Part shown: positions 8,438-17,211 of the stretch, one piece after another
Numbering within the stretch: the stretch's first letter is position 1
Layout: each line of letters opens with the position of its first letter
Assembly: GCF_014845095.1 (NCBI RefSeq)
Contig: NZ_NKUG01000129.1
Span: 1-41,656, forward strand
DNA: 41,656 nucleotides
Direction of reading: 5' to 3'
Source: Methylobacterium bullatum
Lineage (GTDB): Bacteria; Pseudomonadota; Alphaproteobacteria; Rhizobiales; Beijerinckiaceae
Translations under genes and position numbers: made by a program
The notes under the pieces: model-generated
Seen by the model: the letters and a program-made list of their open reading frames with translations, nothing else
Databases searched by the model: none
Told to the model about the DNA's origin: nothing

Positions 8438-9041
8438 GACGCGGCTCCTTGTTTTTGGCCCCGATATGAACCGGTGCATTACCGCGAAAAGCGGCGAAAT
8501 TCCAGCGCACTAGGCTGGAACAGATCTTGATCCGCCCGCGCGGCCAGCGCACGATGCGTGTTTGAGCGGTGATGGGGCAATACGGCCACAGGGGAGGCGC
8601 ATGTCGTCGCGCTTCCGATACTGGCGATATCCTGTCCTTATGCCGAACCGTGGTGCTTTTTCCTATTCGGCCAGCGAATGTCAGAACTGCGCGCCCTCAC
8701 AGCGACGGGTGTCCCTCCCACGGCCTTGGACGACGTTCCGTCGAGGCGTCGACATGGTGCGGTGCGCGGGCGCACATGACTTCGACTGCAGGACAAGAGC
8801 ATGGGGCCGCGTTGCATTTCCCCCTGCCGATGAGTACGGACACCCTCGTTCGAGGCTGGCCGTCGCAGAGGCATGACACATCTCGATATACCGCCGGGAC
8901 TCGTGGATTGCCTCGACAGGTGGTAACCGACCCTTGGACCAAGACCGGTTCCGCGCCGAGATCGTCGCCTGTCGCTCGCATCCGCGAGACCGGCCGGTCT
9001 CGTTCAGGTGGGGCCCGCGTCGCTAGTCAGGCAGGATACTT
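8438..9041. promoter_or_regulatory. 604-base divergent spacer between hpnH and hpnN
   Basis: No open frame here has recognisable protein features; the few present are overlapping and low in complexity. The spacer must hold the promoters of hpnH and hpnN. An inverted repeat TTCCAGC/GCTGGAA is at 8500-8520, close to hpnH, and a perfect 18-bp palindrome is at 8985-9002, close to hpnN. Its length is unusual for this tightly packed locus. Confidence 0.5.
8985..9002. promoter_or_regulatory. 18-bp perfect palindrome upstream of hpnN, operator candidate
   Basis: CGAGACCGGCCGGTCTCG reads identically on both strands and ends 39 bases before the hpnN start. With no loop it is more like a dimeric-regulator site than an RNA hairpin. 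Regulator unknown. Confidence 0.4.
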
Positions 9042-11708
9042 GTGATCGAACGTCTCGTTGCGTTTTCCGTCCAACGCCGCTGGTTGGTCATCGGCCTGGT
9101 GGCGCTCCTCACTGTCGGAAGCGCGGCGCTCGCCGCCCATCTCTTCCGGATCAACACCGACGTCGAGCGTCTCATCGACACGGATGTGCCCTGGCGCCAG
9201 GACGAGATCAACTACGAGAAGGCGTTTCCGCAACGGACGGGCACCCTCGTCGCCGTCATCGACGGCAAGACGCCCGAGGTCGCCGAACAGGCCGCGGCCA
9301 CGTTGGCCCAGGCCCTCCTGGACCATCCGAATCAGATCGAGACGGTCTACCGCCCGGATGGCGGCCCGTTCTACGACAAGAACGGCTTCCTGCTGATGCC
9401 GCAGGAAGAGCTCACCAAGACCATGGACCAGCTCGTCCAGCAGCAGGGACTGCTCGGTCCGCTCGCCGCCGACCCGTCCCTCCGCGGCCTCATGCGGGTG
9501 CTCGGCCTCGGCGCCCGGGGCATCAAAAGCGGCGACGCCAAGCTCGAGGATCTCGACGGTCCGATGACACGGATCGACGAGGTGCTGCGCAAGGTGCTGG
9601 CGGGAGAGCCGGCCCGCCTGTCCTGGCAGCTGCTTCTCTCCAACGGCAAGGCCCAGGGTACGGAACTCCGCAAGTTCATTATGATCCAGCCCAAGCTGGA
9701 TTACGCGGCGCTCCAGCCGGGCGCCGAAGCCTCCGCCCTGGTCCGGCGCATCGCCACCGACCTGAAGATCAACACCCTCGGCGGCCTCGACGCGGCGGAC
9801 AACCCGCGCATGCGCCTCACCGGCCCGGTGGCCGTGGCGGATGACGAATTCGCCACCCTCGCCGAGGACGCGTTCCTCAACTACAGCGTCACGGCCGGCG
9901 CCATCATCCTGTTCGTCTGGCTGGCCCTGCGTTCGGCCTCCCTCGTCGGCGCCGTCCTGATCACCACCTTCGCCGGACTCATCGTCACCGCGGCCCTCGG
10001 CCTGCTGATGGTGGGCGAGCTGAACCCGATCTCCGTGGCCTTCGCCGCCCTGTTCGTGGGGCTCGGGATCGATTTCGGGATCCAGTTCGCGGTGCGATAC
10101 CGGGCCGACCGGTTCGAGCAACCGGATCTGGCGAACGCCATCCGTGCCGCCGCGCGGGGCGTCGGCTGGTCCTTGAGTCTCGCCGCCATCTCCCTTGTGG
10201 CGGGGTTCTTCGCGTTCCTGCCCACGGCGTTCCGCGGCGTGTCCGAGCTCGGCCTCATCGCCGGCGTCGGTATGATCGTCGCCTATCTCTTCTCTCTCAC
10301 CCTGCTCCCTGCCCTCATCGCGGTGTTCAAGCCGAAGGGCGAGGCGCGGGCCGTGGAGACGACATGGCTCGCCGGCGTCGACCACTGGATCATCCAGAAC
10401 CGCAAGATCGTGCTCATCATCGTCGGCGTGATCACGGTGGCGGGCATTCCGCTGCTGTTCAAGCTGCCCTTCGATTCCAACCCGATGCACCTGCGCAGCA
10501 CCAAGGTGGAATCGATCTCGACCTATCTCGACCTAATCAAGGACCCGGAGACGAGCCCCAACCTCATCGACGTGATCGCGCCGAACGTACAGGCGGTGCC
10601 CGAGCTCGCGGCCAAGCTGAAGGCCCTGCCCTCGGTCGCCCGGGTGATCGACATCGACACGTTCGTCCCCCCGGATCAGGATCAGAAGCTCGCGACCATC
10701 GCCGAGACGGCCGAGCTCCTCGGCCCCATCCTCAACCCGGCGAGGAAGCCGCCGCCGCCCACCGACGCCGACACGGTGAAGGCGCTGAAGGAGGCGGCCA
10801 CTGCGCTCAAGGGCATCGCCACCGGTGACGCCGCCGGAGCCAAGGCCGCGGGTGCGCTCTCCGGCACCCTCGATTCCCTCGCTTCGGCCACGCCGCAGCT
10901 GCGTCAGGCCGCGAACGTGGCGGTCACCACCGATCTCGCCACCCTGCTCAACCGCCTGCGCGGCATGCTGGCCCCCGAGAAGGTCACCCTCGCCAACATT
11001 CCGCCGAAGCTGAAGGCCGAGTGGATCGCCGCCGACGGCCGCGCCCGGATCGAGGTGCATCCGAGTGGTGACGCCAACGACAATGTCGTGTTGCGCCGTT
11101 TCGCCAAGGAGGTGCAGACCGTTGCCCCGCACGCGACCGGCGCGCCAGTGGCGACGACCTCGTCGAGCTACACCATCCTGGGCGCCTTCGTGCAGGCGGC
11201 GCTGACGGCGCTGGTGGCGATCTTCATCATCCTGTCGGTGGCCCTGCGGAAGCCCTGGGACGTGGCGATGACCCTCGGCCCGCTGGTGCTCGCCACGCTA
11301 TGGACGCTGATGGCGCTGCATGTGGTCGGCATGCCGCTCAACTTCGCCAACATCATCGCCCTGCCGCTGATGCTCGCCGTGGGTGTGGCCTTCCACATCT
11401 ACTACGTCATCGCCTGGCGGGCGGGCGTCACCGACATGCTGGCCTCCAGCCTGACGCGGGCGATCTTCTTCTCCGCCCTGACCACCGGCACGGCCTTCGG
11501 CTCCCTGGTTCTGTCGAGTCATCCCGGCACGGCCAGCATGGGCAAGCTCCTCGCCCTGTCGCTGTTCTTCACCCTCATCGCCGCGTTCTTCGTGGTCCCG
11601 GCCTTCCTCGGCCCGCCGCCGAAAAAGCCGGACCCGAAGCGCCCCGAGGGCGAGGACGCCGTGGCAGGGTTCAGGGCGGCAAAGCCCGAGCCCGTGGCCG
11701 TGAAGTAG
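9042..11708 (+). CDS. hpnN: HpnN, RND/MMPL-type hopanoid transporter
   Basis: Inner-membrane RND superfamily protein of 888 residues with two repeated halves. A first membrane helix (about residues 13-32) is followed by a large periplasmic domain. A helix cluster comes at about 280-430, then a single helix near 450, a second periplasmic domain, and a final helix cluster at about 705-865. In Rhodopseudomonas, HpnN moves hopanoids from the inner to the outer membrane. The GTG at 9042 is preceded by GGCAGGA. It ends before a strong terminator and has its own promoter region, so it is separate from the hpnA operon. Confidence 0.93.
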   Translation: MIERLVAFSVQRRWLVIGLVALLTVGSAALAAHLFRINTDVERLIDTDVPWRQDEINYEKAFPQRTGTLVAVIDGKTPEVAEQAAATLAQALLDHPNQIETVYRPDGGPFYDKNGFLLMPQEELTKTMDQLVQQQGLLGPLAADPSLRGLMRVLGLGARGIKSGDAKLEDLDGPMTRIDEVLRKVLAGEPARLSWQLLLSNGKAQGTELRKFIMIQPKLDYAALQPGAEASALVRRIATDLKINTLGGLDAADNPRMRLTGPVAVADDEFATLAEDAFLNYSVTAGAIILFVWLALRSASLVGAVLITTFAGLIVTAALGLLMVGELNPISVAFAALFVGLGIDFGIQFAVRYRADRFEQPDLANAIRAAARGVGWSLSLAAISLVAGFFAFLPTAFRGVSELGLIAGVGMIVAYLFSLTLLPALIAVFKPKGEARAVETTWLAGVDHWIIQNRKIVLIIVGVITVAGIPLLFKLPFDSNPMHLRSTKVESISTYLDLIKDPETSPNLIDVIAPNVQAVPELAAKLKALPSVARVIDIDTFVPPDQDQKLATIAETAELLGPILNPARKPPPPTDADTVKALKEAATALKGIATGDAAGAKAAGALSGTLDSLASATPQLRQAANVAVTTDLATLLNRLRGMLAPEKVTLANIPPKLKAEWIAADGRARIEVHPSGDANDNVVLRRFAKEVQTVAPHATGAPVATTSSSYTILGAFVQAALTALVAIFIILSVALRKPWDVAMTLGPLVLATLWTLMALHVVGMPLNFANIIALPLMLAVGVAFHIYYVIAWRAGVTDMLASSLTRAIFFSALTTGTAFGSLVLSSHPGTASMGKLLALSLFFTLIAAFFVVPAFLGPPPKKPDPKRPEGEDAVAGFRAAKPEPVAVK

Positions 11709-11727
11709 GGCCAGGGACCGGTCCGTA

Positions 11728-11764
11728 AAAAAGCGGCCGTCGCGTGAAGCGACGGCCGCTTTTT
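11728..11764. terminator. Bidirectional terminator between hpnN and hpnK
   Basis: Perfect 16-bp stem AAAAAGCGGCCGTCGC with its complement and loop GTGAA (11744-11748); T-tail on both strands, serving the convergent hpnN and hpnK transcripts. Confidence 0.93.
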
Positions 11765-11795
11765 CTTTGATGGGGATCCGGTCGCGGTCGACCGC

Positions 11796-12644
11796 CTACG
11801 CGAAATCGGAAAACCCGCCCCTCACCGCCCCGGATGCCGCCAGGGCCGCGATCGTCTCCGGCGCGATCAGGGCGTCACGCTCGGCGGCATAAGCATAGCC
11901 GGGTGCCTCGCCCGGAAAGCCGCCGCCGGTGGCGGGATGGGTATAGAGCTCGGTCAGGCCGTCGGGCAGGTGGCGGAGGAGCCCCGCCACGCGCCGCGGT
12001 GTCATCGCGCCGGACCATGCCAGCCCCAACGTGCGATCGGGGATCAGCAGGCCTGCCTGACGGGCGCGGACGGCGAGGAGGCCGGCCCAGGGGGCGATGT
12101 CGAGGGCGGGTTTCGGATTGGCCCCCGGCTCGGCGGCGCGCAGCACGGCGCGAGGCTCGCGCGGCACCCGGATCGCCCGCATGCCGTAGCCGCGGCCGAT
12201 CGCCAGGACTCGCCCGGCGATGAGGGGGTGCACGTGGAAATGCTTGTGGGCGTTGACGTGGTCGAGGGGGAGGCCCGTCGCCTTGTACGCCTCGAACTGC
12301 GCCGTGATCTCCGCCGAGAGCTGACGGCGCGCCGATGGCTTCACCGCGAGGTCGAGGCCGAGGCGGCCCATGTCGCTGCGGATCAAGCCGTCCGGTCCGA
12401 CGAGGTCGGGCAGGTCGGCGGCGGGCAGGGTCGGCCACGCCTCCACCATGACGAGGTGGAGGCCGACGCGCAGGGACGGCAGGCGCCGTGCGCGAGCGAC
12501 CGCATCCGCGGCGGCGGGCGCGCCCACCATCAGGCTGGCGGCCGTGAGGATGCCCTCGCGATGGGCCTGCTCCACCGCCTCGTTGACCGCCAGGCTCAGG
12601 CCGAAATCGTCGGCGGTGACGATCAGGCGTTTCTTATGGGCCAC
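11796..12644 (-). CDS. hpnK: HpnK, YdjC/ChbG-family hopanoid glycolipid deacetylase
   Basis: YdjC-type carbohydrate deacetylase of 282 residues. Work on Burkholderia assigned HpnK the removal of acetate from the N-acetylglucosaminyl-bacteriohopanetetrol made by HpnI, leaving a free amine. Metal and catalytic signatures are present: TADDFG near residue 10, GLHL near residue 61 and NAHKHFHVHP near residue 110. The start is GTG at 12644, only 2 bases after the stop of the upstream SPFH gene, so the two are co-transcribed. Away from HpnI/HpnJ by 2.6 kb but on the same strand. Confidence 0.92.
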   Translation of the reverse strand: MAHKKRLIVTADDFGLSLAVNEAVEQAHREGILTAASLMVGAPAAADAVARARRLPSLRVGLHLVMVEAWPTLPAADLPDLVGPDGLIRSDMGRLGLDLAVKPSARRQLSAEITAQFEAYKATGLPLDHVNAHKHFHVHPLIAGRVLAIGRGYGMRAIRVPREPRAVLRAAEPGANPKPALDIAPWAGLLAVRARQAGLLIPDRTLGLAWSGAMTPRRVAGLLRHLPDGLTELYTHPATGGGFPGEAPGYAYAAERDALIAPETIAALAASGAVRGGFSDFA

Positions 12645-12646
12645 GC

Positions 12647-13438
12647 TCAGTCCTCGTCAGAGTAAGCTGCTCCGCCACCGGGCGCCGATGCGGCGAAGGC
12701 CTCGCGGCCGAGCACCAGGGTCGCTCCGCCCTTGCCGCCCGACGTCGAGAGCGCCTGGAGCAGGCGCAGGTTCATGAGTTCCGGATTGCCCTTCAGCATC
12801 CGGGCCGAATTGGCCAGGGAGCGAAGGGCGGCCTGCTCGGCGCGCGCCCGCTCCAGGGAGGCCTGGCCCTCGAGCCGCGCCCGTTCGACCTCGGCATAAA
12901 GTCGGCGAACCTCGGGTGGCAGGGTCACGGCGCTGACGGTCGCACCGGTGATCCGGCAACCAGCGACGGGCCTGTCGAGGAAGGCGAGAAGTGCGGCGTC
13001 GAGGGTGGGGCGCTCGGACAGCAGGGTTTCGAGCGTACGGGCCGCCGCGAGCCGGATCAGGGCATCGGTTCCTGCGCGCTGCAGGCTGTCCCGGTAGCGG
13101 TTTTCATAGGCGACGCGCGGTTCCATCACCTCGAAGACCAGCGTGGCCGACAGGCGGAAGGAAAGCCGGTCCCCGCTGGTGACCTCGACGCCGTGCAGGC
13201 CTTCGAACGTTGGGACGTTCGGCAAGGTCACCACGAGACGGTCGCCCCACCCGAGGGTCCGGTAGCGCCCGGGCGGCAGATCTCCGGCAAAGCGTCCGTC
13301 GCGATAGAGCAGCCCGTGCTCCCATTCGTGCACGATGCGGGACAGGGGGCCGCGGAACGCGCGGTGCGTCCGCGTGATCGCGAGGCCGCCCACGAAGGCG
13401 AACGCGCCGACGACGAAAAGGACGGACAGCTCGGACAT
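12647..13438 (-). CDS. SPFH/band 7 membrane protein upstream of hpnK
   Basis: Protein of 263 residues with one N-terminal membrane helix (about residues 5-22). A band-7-like domain follows (GLLYRDGRFAGDLPPGRYR through the YENRYRDSLQRA region). A helical, charged segment comes next (about 180-220, EVERARLEGQASLERARAEQ) and a Gly/Ser-rich tail ends the protein. It resembles slipin/stomatin proteins, which oligomerise at membranes and are linked to ordered lipid domains. It is the upstream partner of hpnK, with a 2-base gap. A role in organising hopanoid-rich membrane is inference. Start ATG at 13438. Confidence 0.8.
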   Translation of the reverse strand: MSELSVLFVVGAFAFVGGLAITRTHRAFRGPLSRIVHEWEHGLLYRDGRFAGDLPPGRYRTLGWGDRLVVTLPNVPTFEGLHGVEVTSGDRLSFRLSATLVFEVMEPRVAYENRYRDSLQRAGTDALIRLAAARTLETLLSERPTLDAALLAFLDRPVAGCRITGATVSAVTLPPEVRRLYAEVERARLEGQASLERARAEQAALRSLANSARMLKGNPELMNLRLLQALSTSGGKGGATLVLGREAFAASAPGGGAAYSDED

Positions 13439-13636
13439 CGCACCCTTCCCCTTGGCCGGTCACCCTCCGGCGCCGCGGGGACGGGGCGGAGGCGCGTGGC
13501 CTGCAGGGCCCGATCCCGCCTGCCCGAGGGCCGGCGCCGGAGAGCTTTCGAGGCTGCCGAAACAGCGGAACGACGAATCCTCTCATCGCTGACCGCGCCG
13601 GAAGGCGTCGCGCGACCGGTTCCGTCGGGGAAAGCG
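13439..13636. promoter_or_regulatory. Upstream region of the SPFH-hpnK operon
   Basis: Part of a 336-base gene-free stretch (13439-13774). It should hold the promoter of the minus-strand SPFH-hpnK pair. I see no convincing motif; the overlapping open frames are Arg/Pro-rich and look non-coding. Confidence 0.3.
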
Positions 13637-13673
13637 TCTAGAGCATGATGCGGAAAGGGGGAACCGGCTTTTT
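13637..13673. repeat. Short Rhizobiales dispersed repeat (AGAGCATGATGCGG type)
   Basis: TCTAGAGCATGATGCGGAAA followed by GGGGAACCGGCTTTT closely resembles a small intergenic repeat, TCTAGAGCATGATCCGGAAA..., that I recall as common in Rhizobiales genomes. It lies between the SPFH-hpnK promoter region and the hpnJ terminator. Confidence 0.6.
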
Positions 13674-13724
13674 CGCCTCTCGCCCGCGGCTCTGCGAACG
13701 ACTGGGTCCCTGCCGGAAACGAAA

Positions 13725-13749
13725 ACGGCCGGGCAGCGAGCCCGGCCGT
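13725..13749 (-). terminator. Terminator of the hpnLMIJ transcript
   Basis: 10-bp perfect stem ACGGCCGGGC/GCCCGGCCGT with a 5-base loop (13735-13739). On the minus strand it is followed by TTTTC. It lies 25 bases after the hpnJ stop. Confidence 0.85.
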
Positions 13750-13774
13750 CATGCGTCGATGCGAGAGCCGAGGC

Positions 13775-15208
13775 TCAGGCGGCCTTGGCGGTGCCCTGGC
13801 GCTCCTTGAGGAAGCGGTAGAACTCCACGCCTTCGCGCAGGCGGCGCTTCATCATGTCGGGCGAACGGACCATTTCGGAGACGATGGAGGCGATCTTCGG
13901 AGCGCGGAAATAGAACTTCCGGTAGAACTCCTCCACCGCCGCGAAGATCTCGGAATGCGACAGGTGCGGGTAATGCAGCGGCGCGATCTGCACGCCGTTC
14001 TCGTCGACGAGCTCTGCGTTCGCGATGTCGAGCCAGCCGTTCTCCACGGCCTGCTTGTAGAGGAAGGTGCCCGGATAGGGGGCCGCCAGCGATGCCTGGA
14101 TCGTGTGCGGGTTGATGCGCTTGGCGAAGGCGATCGTCTCCTGGATCGTCTCACGGGTCTCGCCGGGCAGGCCGACGATGAAGGTGCCGTGGATGGCGAT
14201 GCCGAGGTCGTGGCAATCCTTGGTGAACCGCTCGGCCACCTCGACGCGCATGCCCTTCTTGATGTTGTTGAGGATCTGCTGGTTGCCGGATTCGTAACCG
14301 ACCAGAAGCAGGCGCAGGCCGTTCTCCTTGAGCACCTTCAGGGTGTCGCGCGGAACGTTCGCCTTGGCGTTGCACGACCAGGTGACGCCGAGCTTGCCGA
14401 GTTCGCGGGCGATTTCCTCGGCGCGCGGCAGGTTGTCGGTGAAGGTGTCGTCGTCGAAGAAGAACTCCTTCGTCTGCGGGAACTCCTTCAGGCAGTACTT
14501 GATCTCTTCGATCACGTGCGCGACCGAGCGGGTGCGGTAGGTGTGGCCGCCCACCGTCTGGGGCCAGAGGCAGAAGGTGCAGCGGCTCTTGCAGCCGCGG
14601 CCGGAATAGAACGAGATGTAGGGGTGCTTGAGGTACCCGATGAAGTACTTCTCCATCTGGAGATCGCGCTTGTAGACGCTCGTCACGAACGGAAGCTGGT
14701 CCATGTCGGTCATGATCTCGCGGTCCACGTTGTGGATCACGACACCGTTGGCGTCCCGGTAGGACAGGCCCTTGATCTCGGACATCGGAGTGCCGTCGGC
14801 GACTTCCTTGACGGTGAAGTCGAACTCGTTGCGGGCGCAGAAATCGATGCACGGGGCCTGGGCCATGGCGCCGGCCGCGTCGACCGCGACCTTGGCGCCG
14901 ATGAGCCCGGCGATGAGCTTCGGGTTGGCGGCCTTGAGCGCCTCGACGGTCTTCACGTCGGACTTGAACGACGGCACCGATGTGTGGAGCACCACGAGGT
15001 CGAAATCATTGGCCTGAGCCACGATCTCGGGAAGCTTAATGTTGTGCGGAGGCGCGTCGATCAGCTTCGAGTTCGGCACCAGGGCCGCCGGCTGGGCGAG
15101 CCAGGTCGGGTACCAGAACGACTTGATCTCGCGCTTGGCCTGGTAGCGGGAGCCCGCGCCGCCGTCGAAACCGTCGAAGGTGGGAGCCTGGAGGAAAAGC
15201 GTGCGCAT
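13775..15208 (-). CDS. hpnJ: HpnJ, radical SAM cyclitol ether synthase
   Basis: B12-binding-type radical SAM protein of 477 residues. HpnJ is required to convert glucosaminyl-bacteriohopanetetrol to the bacteriohopanetetrol cyclitol ether, a sugar-ring contraction. The cluster motif C206-x3-C210-x2-C213 is in GRGCKSRCTFC, preceded by a Rossmann-like N-terminal region with VVLHTSVPS. A glycine-rich segment with FIVGLPGET follows. The ATG at 15208 (MRTLFLQAP) is chosen; an in-frame TTG lies three codons upstream at 15217. It ends the hpnL-M-I-J string and is followed by a terminator. Confidence 0.94.
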   Translation of the reverse strand: MRTLFLQAPTFDGFDGGAGSRYQAKREIKSFWYPTWLAQPAALVPNSKLIDAPPHNIKLPEIVAQANDFDLVVLHTSVPSFKSDVKTVEALKAANPKLIAGLIGAKVAVDAAGAMAQAPCIDFCARNEFDFTVKEVADGTPMSEIKGLSYRDANGVVIHNVDREIMTDMDQLPFVTSVYKRDLQMEKYFIGYLKHPYISFYSGRGCKSRCTFCLWPQTVGGHTYRTRSVAHVIEEIKYCLKEFPQTKEFFFDDDTFTDNLPRAEEIARELGKLGVTWSCNAKANVPRDTLKVLKENGLRLLLVGYESGNQQILNNIKKGMRVEVAERFTKDCHDLGIAIHGTFIVGLPGETRETIQETIAFAKRINPHTIQASLAAPYPGTFLYKQAVENGWLDIANAELVDENGVQIAPLHYPHLSHSEIFAAVEEFYRKFYFRAPKIASIVSEMVRSPDMMKRRLREGVEFYRFLKERQGTAKAA

Positions 15209-15266
15209 GGGGTTCAAGGCCTCAGCGAGAAAGGAAAAAGGGCGGACGGGACGCTAAAAGCGAAGA

Positions 15267-16481
15267 TCAGAGCGAGGATGCACCAGCATCGTGGCCGAGG
15301 CTTCGCTCGGGGATCAGTGTGCCATCTGCAACCACCCGATAATCGTGACCTTTCCATGTCACCGCCCCCGAGACGAAGCTCCAGGAGAAGTTCATGAAGG
15401 AGAGGATGTCGCGAATCGGCAACAGCCAGTAGGGGTGCGGAGCGAGGCCGAAGGCGCGCTCCAGGCGGACGCAGAGGATGATGCGGCAGGCGAGCGCCAG
15501 GGCCGCCACCACGAGGCCGCTCGTATCGGCGCCGGGGATCAGGGCACCGATGAGGGCCAGCGGGAAGGCGTGGGTGACGATGGAGCCGGCATAGCCGGCC
15601 GGATCGACGTTGCGGATGGTCCGGTTCCAGCGCAGCTCGTGCTTCCACAGGCCGGCGAGATCGGTGTCGACGCAGGTATGCCCGATGGTGAAGGTCGGGA
15701 TCGCCACGAGGCCGCCCCTGGCGCGGAGGGCCTCGCCCACGGCGTAGTCGTCGGCGAGATCGTCGCGGAAGGCCTCGAAGCCGCCCATCTCGGCCAAGGC
15801 CGTGGTGGTGAAGGCGATGGTCGAGCCGAAGCAGGGCTTGGCGAGGCCGAGCGAGGTGCCCATCACGACGTTGGGCAGGAACTGTACGTCGATGGCCAGC
15901 GCCGAGAGATGCGCCCAGATTCCGCGATGGGCCGGTACGCCGTGATAGAGGCAGGTGACGCCGTTCACGCCCGGCTGCCCGAGCTCGGCGACGATCCGTT
16001 CGAGGTAGTCGGGCCTCGCCACCATGTCGCTGTCGGCCAGCACGATCACGTCATGGGCGATCTGGGCCGACATGTTGATGAGGTTGGAGACCTTGCGGTT
16101 CGAGCCGTGCTGGCGCGCATCGATGACGAGATCGAGCTTCAGGTCGGGATAGGTTTCCGCGAGGCGGCGCACCACGGCGATCGCCGGGTCCGTGGCGTTC
16201 TGCACGCCGAACACCACCTGCATCGGGCCGGTGTAATCCTGGCGGCAGAAAGTCTCGAGATTCTCGTAGAGATTGGGCTCCATGCCGCAGAGCGGCTTCA
16301 GGATGGTCACCGAGGGACGCGCGGCGTTCGCCGTCAGGACCGGGAGGGGGCGGCGTGCGTAGCGGCCGGCCAGGAAGGCAGCCGTCAACCCGTAGACGCA
16401 GCCGGCCAGGGCCATGAGCTGGAACACGAGTGAGAGCCAGCTCAGGCTCGCCGAAGGCAGATCCGTCAAGGTGAGGTCCAT
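15267..16481 (-). CDS. hpnI: HpnI, hopanoid glycosyltransferase (GT2/GT21-like)
   Basis: Ceramide-glucosyltransferase-like membrane protein of 404 residues. HpnI adds N-acetylglucosamine to bacteriohopanetetrol. There is an N-terminal helix (about 17-40), then the GT-A domain with DSDM near residue 148 (nucleotide-sugar/metal) and DDLADDYAVGEALRARG near residue 243. The family (Q/R)xxRW-like motif appears as ELRWNRT, and hydrophobic segments follow near the C-terminus. It lies 58 bases upstream of hpnJ. ATG at 16481. Confidence 0.93.
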   Translation of the reverse strand: MDLTLTDLPSASLSWLSLVFQLMALAGCVYGLTAAFLAGRYARRPLPVLTANAARPSVTILKPLCGMEPNLYENLETFCRQDYTGPMQVVFGVQNATDPAIAVVRRLAETYPDLKLDLVIDARQHGSNRKVSNLINMSAQIAHDVIVLADSDMVARPDYLERIVAELGQPGVNGVTCLYHGVPAHRGIWAHLSALAIDVQFLPNVVMGTSLGLAKPCFGSTIAFTTTALAEMGGFEAFRDDLADDYAVGEALRARGGLVAIPTFTIGHTCVDTDLAGLWKHELRWNRTIRNVDPAGYAGSIVTHAFPLALIGALIPGADTSGLVVAALALACRIILCVRLERAFGLAPHPYWLLPIRDILSFMNFSWSFVSGAVTWKGHDYRVVADGTLIPERSLGHDAGASSL

Positions 16482-16587
16482 GATGGGCGAAGCTCGGTCA
16501 CGGTTTGGATGAGGGTGCCGCTGGGTCGGGACGACGGCACGGGTGGGTTCGTCCGGCCAGGCCCGGCGAGGGGCGTCTGGCCTGCGT

Positions 16588-17211
16588 CTAAGGCTTTGGT
16601 TTGGCGGCGAGCATCGCCGCCGTCCGATCGCGAAGGAATTTCAGCAGGCTTTCCGCCCCGCCCGCCTTCAGCGGATCGGCGAAGCTGCCGCGCATGGCGG
16701 CGATCTCGCTGACGTTGCCGTTGAGGTAGACGTCCTGGATGCGGTTGCCCGAGCCGACGAGGTAATCGATCTGCGAGGCGTCGCCATCCGCATTGGCGAC
16801 CTCGGTCTGGACCACGCGGTTCTGCCCGCGCGCCTCGCTCTCGGGCTTGATGTCGAACTTGCCGCCGGCGGCCTGGGACAGGCGGGTGGCATAAGTCGCG
16901 GTGAAATACTGTTTGAAGGCTTCCGTCAGCGCGCCCTGCTGCTCGGGCGTGAAGCCCTTCCACTTCGCGCCCACGGCGACCCGCGCCATGGTGGCGAAGT
17001 CCATGCTCTGGTCGAGGACCGGGCCGATGACGAGCGCGCGGCTCTTCACGTCGGCCTCGGGCGCCTTGAGAGCGCCCTCGAAGCTGGCATAGAGACCGCG
17101 CACGGTCTGCACCGCCGCATCCTCGGCGGCGCGGGCAGCCGTTCCCGACAGGAGGGTGACGGCGAGGAGGGTCGAGGCGGCGAGCCCCGATGCGAAGCCG
17201 CTCACGCGCAT
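16588..17211 (-). CDS. hpnM: HpnM, MlaC/Ttg2D-like periplasmic carrier
   Basis: Periplasmic protein of 207 residues with a Sec signal peptide (LAASTLLAVTLLSGTAARA, cleavage after about residue 28). The rest matches the MlaC/Ttg2D fold that carries phospholipids across the periplasm: an FATMARVAVGAKWKGFTPEQ helix region, then beta strands containing a DYLVGSG segment. In hopanoid loci it is presumed to help shuttle hopanoids or lipids. Its start overlaps the hpnL 3' end by 10 bases, implying coupling; 106 bases separate it from hpnI. Confidence 0.92.
   Translation of the reverse strand: MRVSGFASGLAASTLLAVTLLSGTAARAAEDAAVQTVRGLYASFEGALKAPEADVKSRALVIGPVLDQSMDFATMARVAVGAKWKGFTPEQQGALTEAFKQYFTATYATRLSQAAGGKFDIKPESEARGQNRVVQTEVANADGDASQIDYLVGSGNRIQDVYLNGNVSEIAAMRGSFADPLKAGGAESLLKFLRDRTAAMLAAKPKP

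Noticed and set aside
8562..9045. Two overlapping + strand frames (104 and 158 residues) in the hpnH-hpnN spacer
   Set aside because: They overlap each other in different frames, have no domain or usable Shine-Dalgarno, and have mixed composition unlike the neighbours.
13439..13774. 174- and 160-residue minus-strand frames upstream of the SPFH gene
   Set aside because: Arg/Pro/Ser-rich out-of-frame readings that overlap the SPFH start, a terminator and a repeat.
13751..15397. 548-residue + strand frame opposite hpnJ
   Set aside because: Antisense to a certain radical SAM gene and without recognisable domains.
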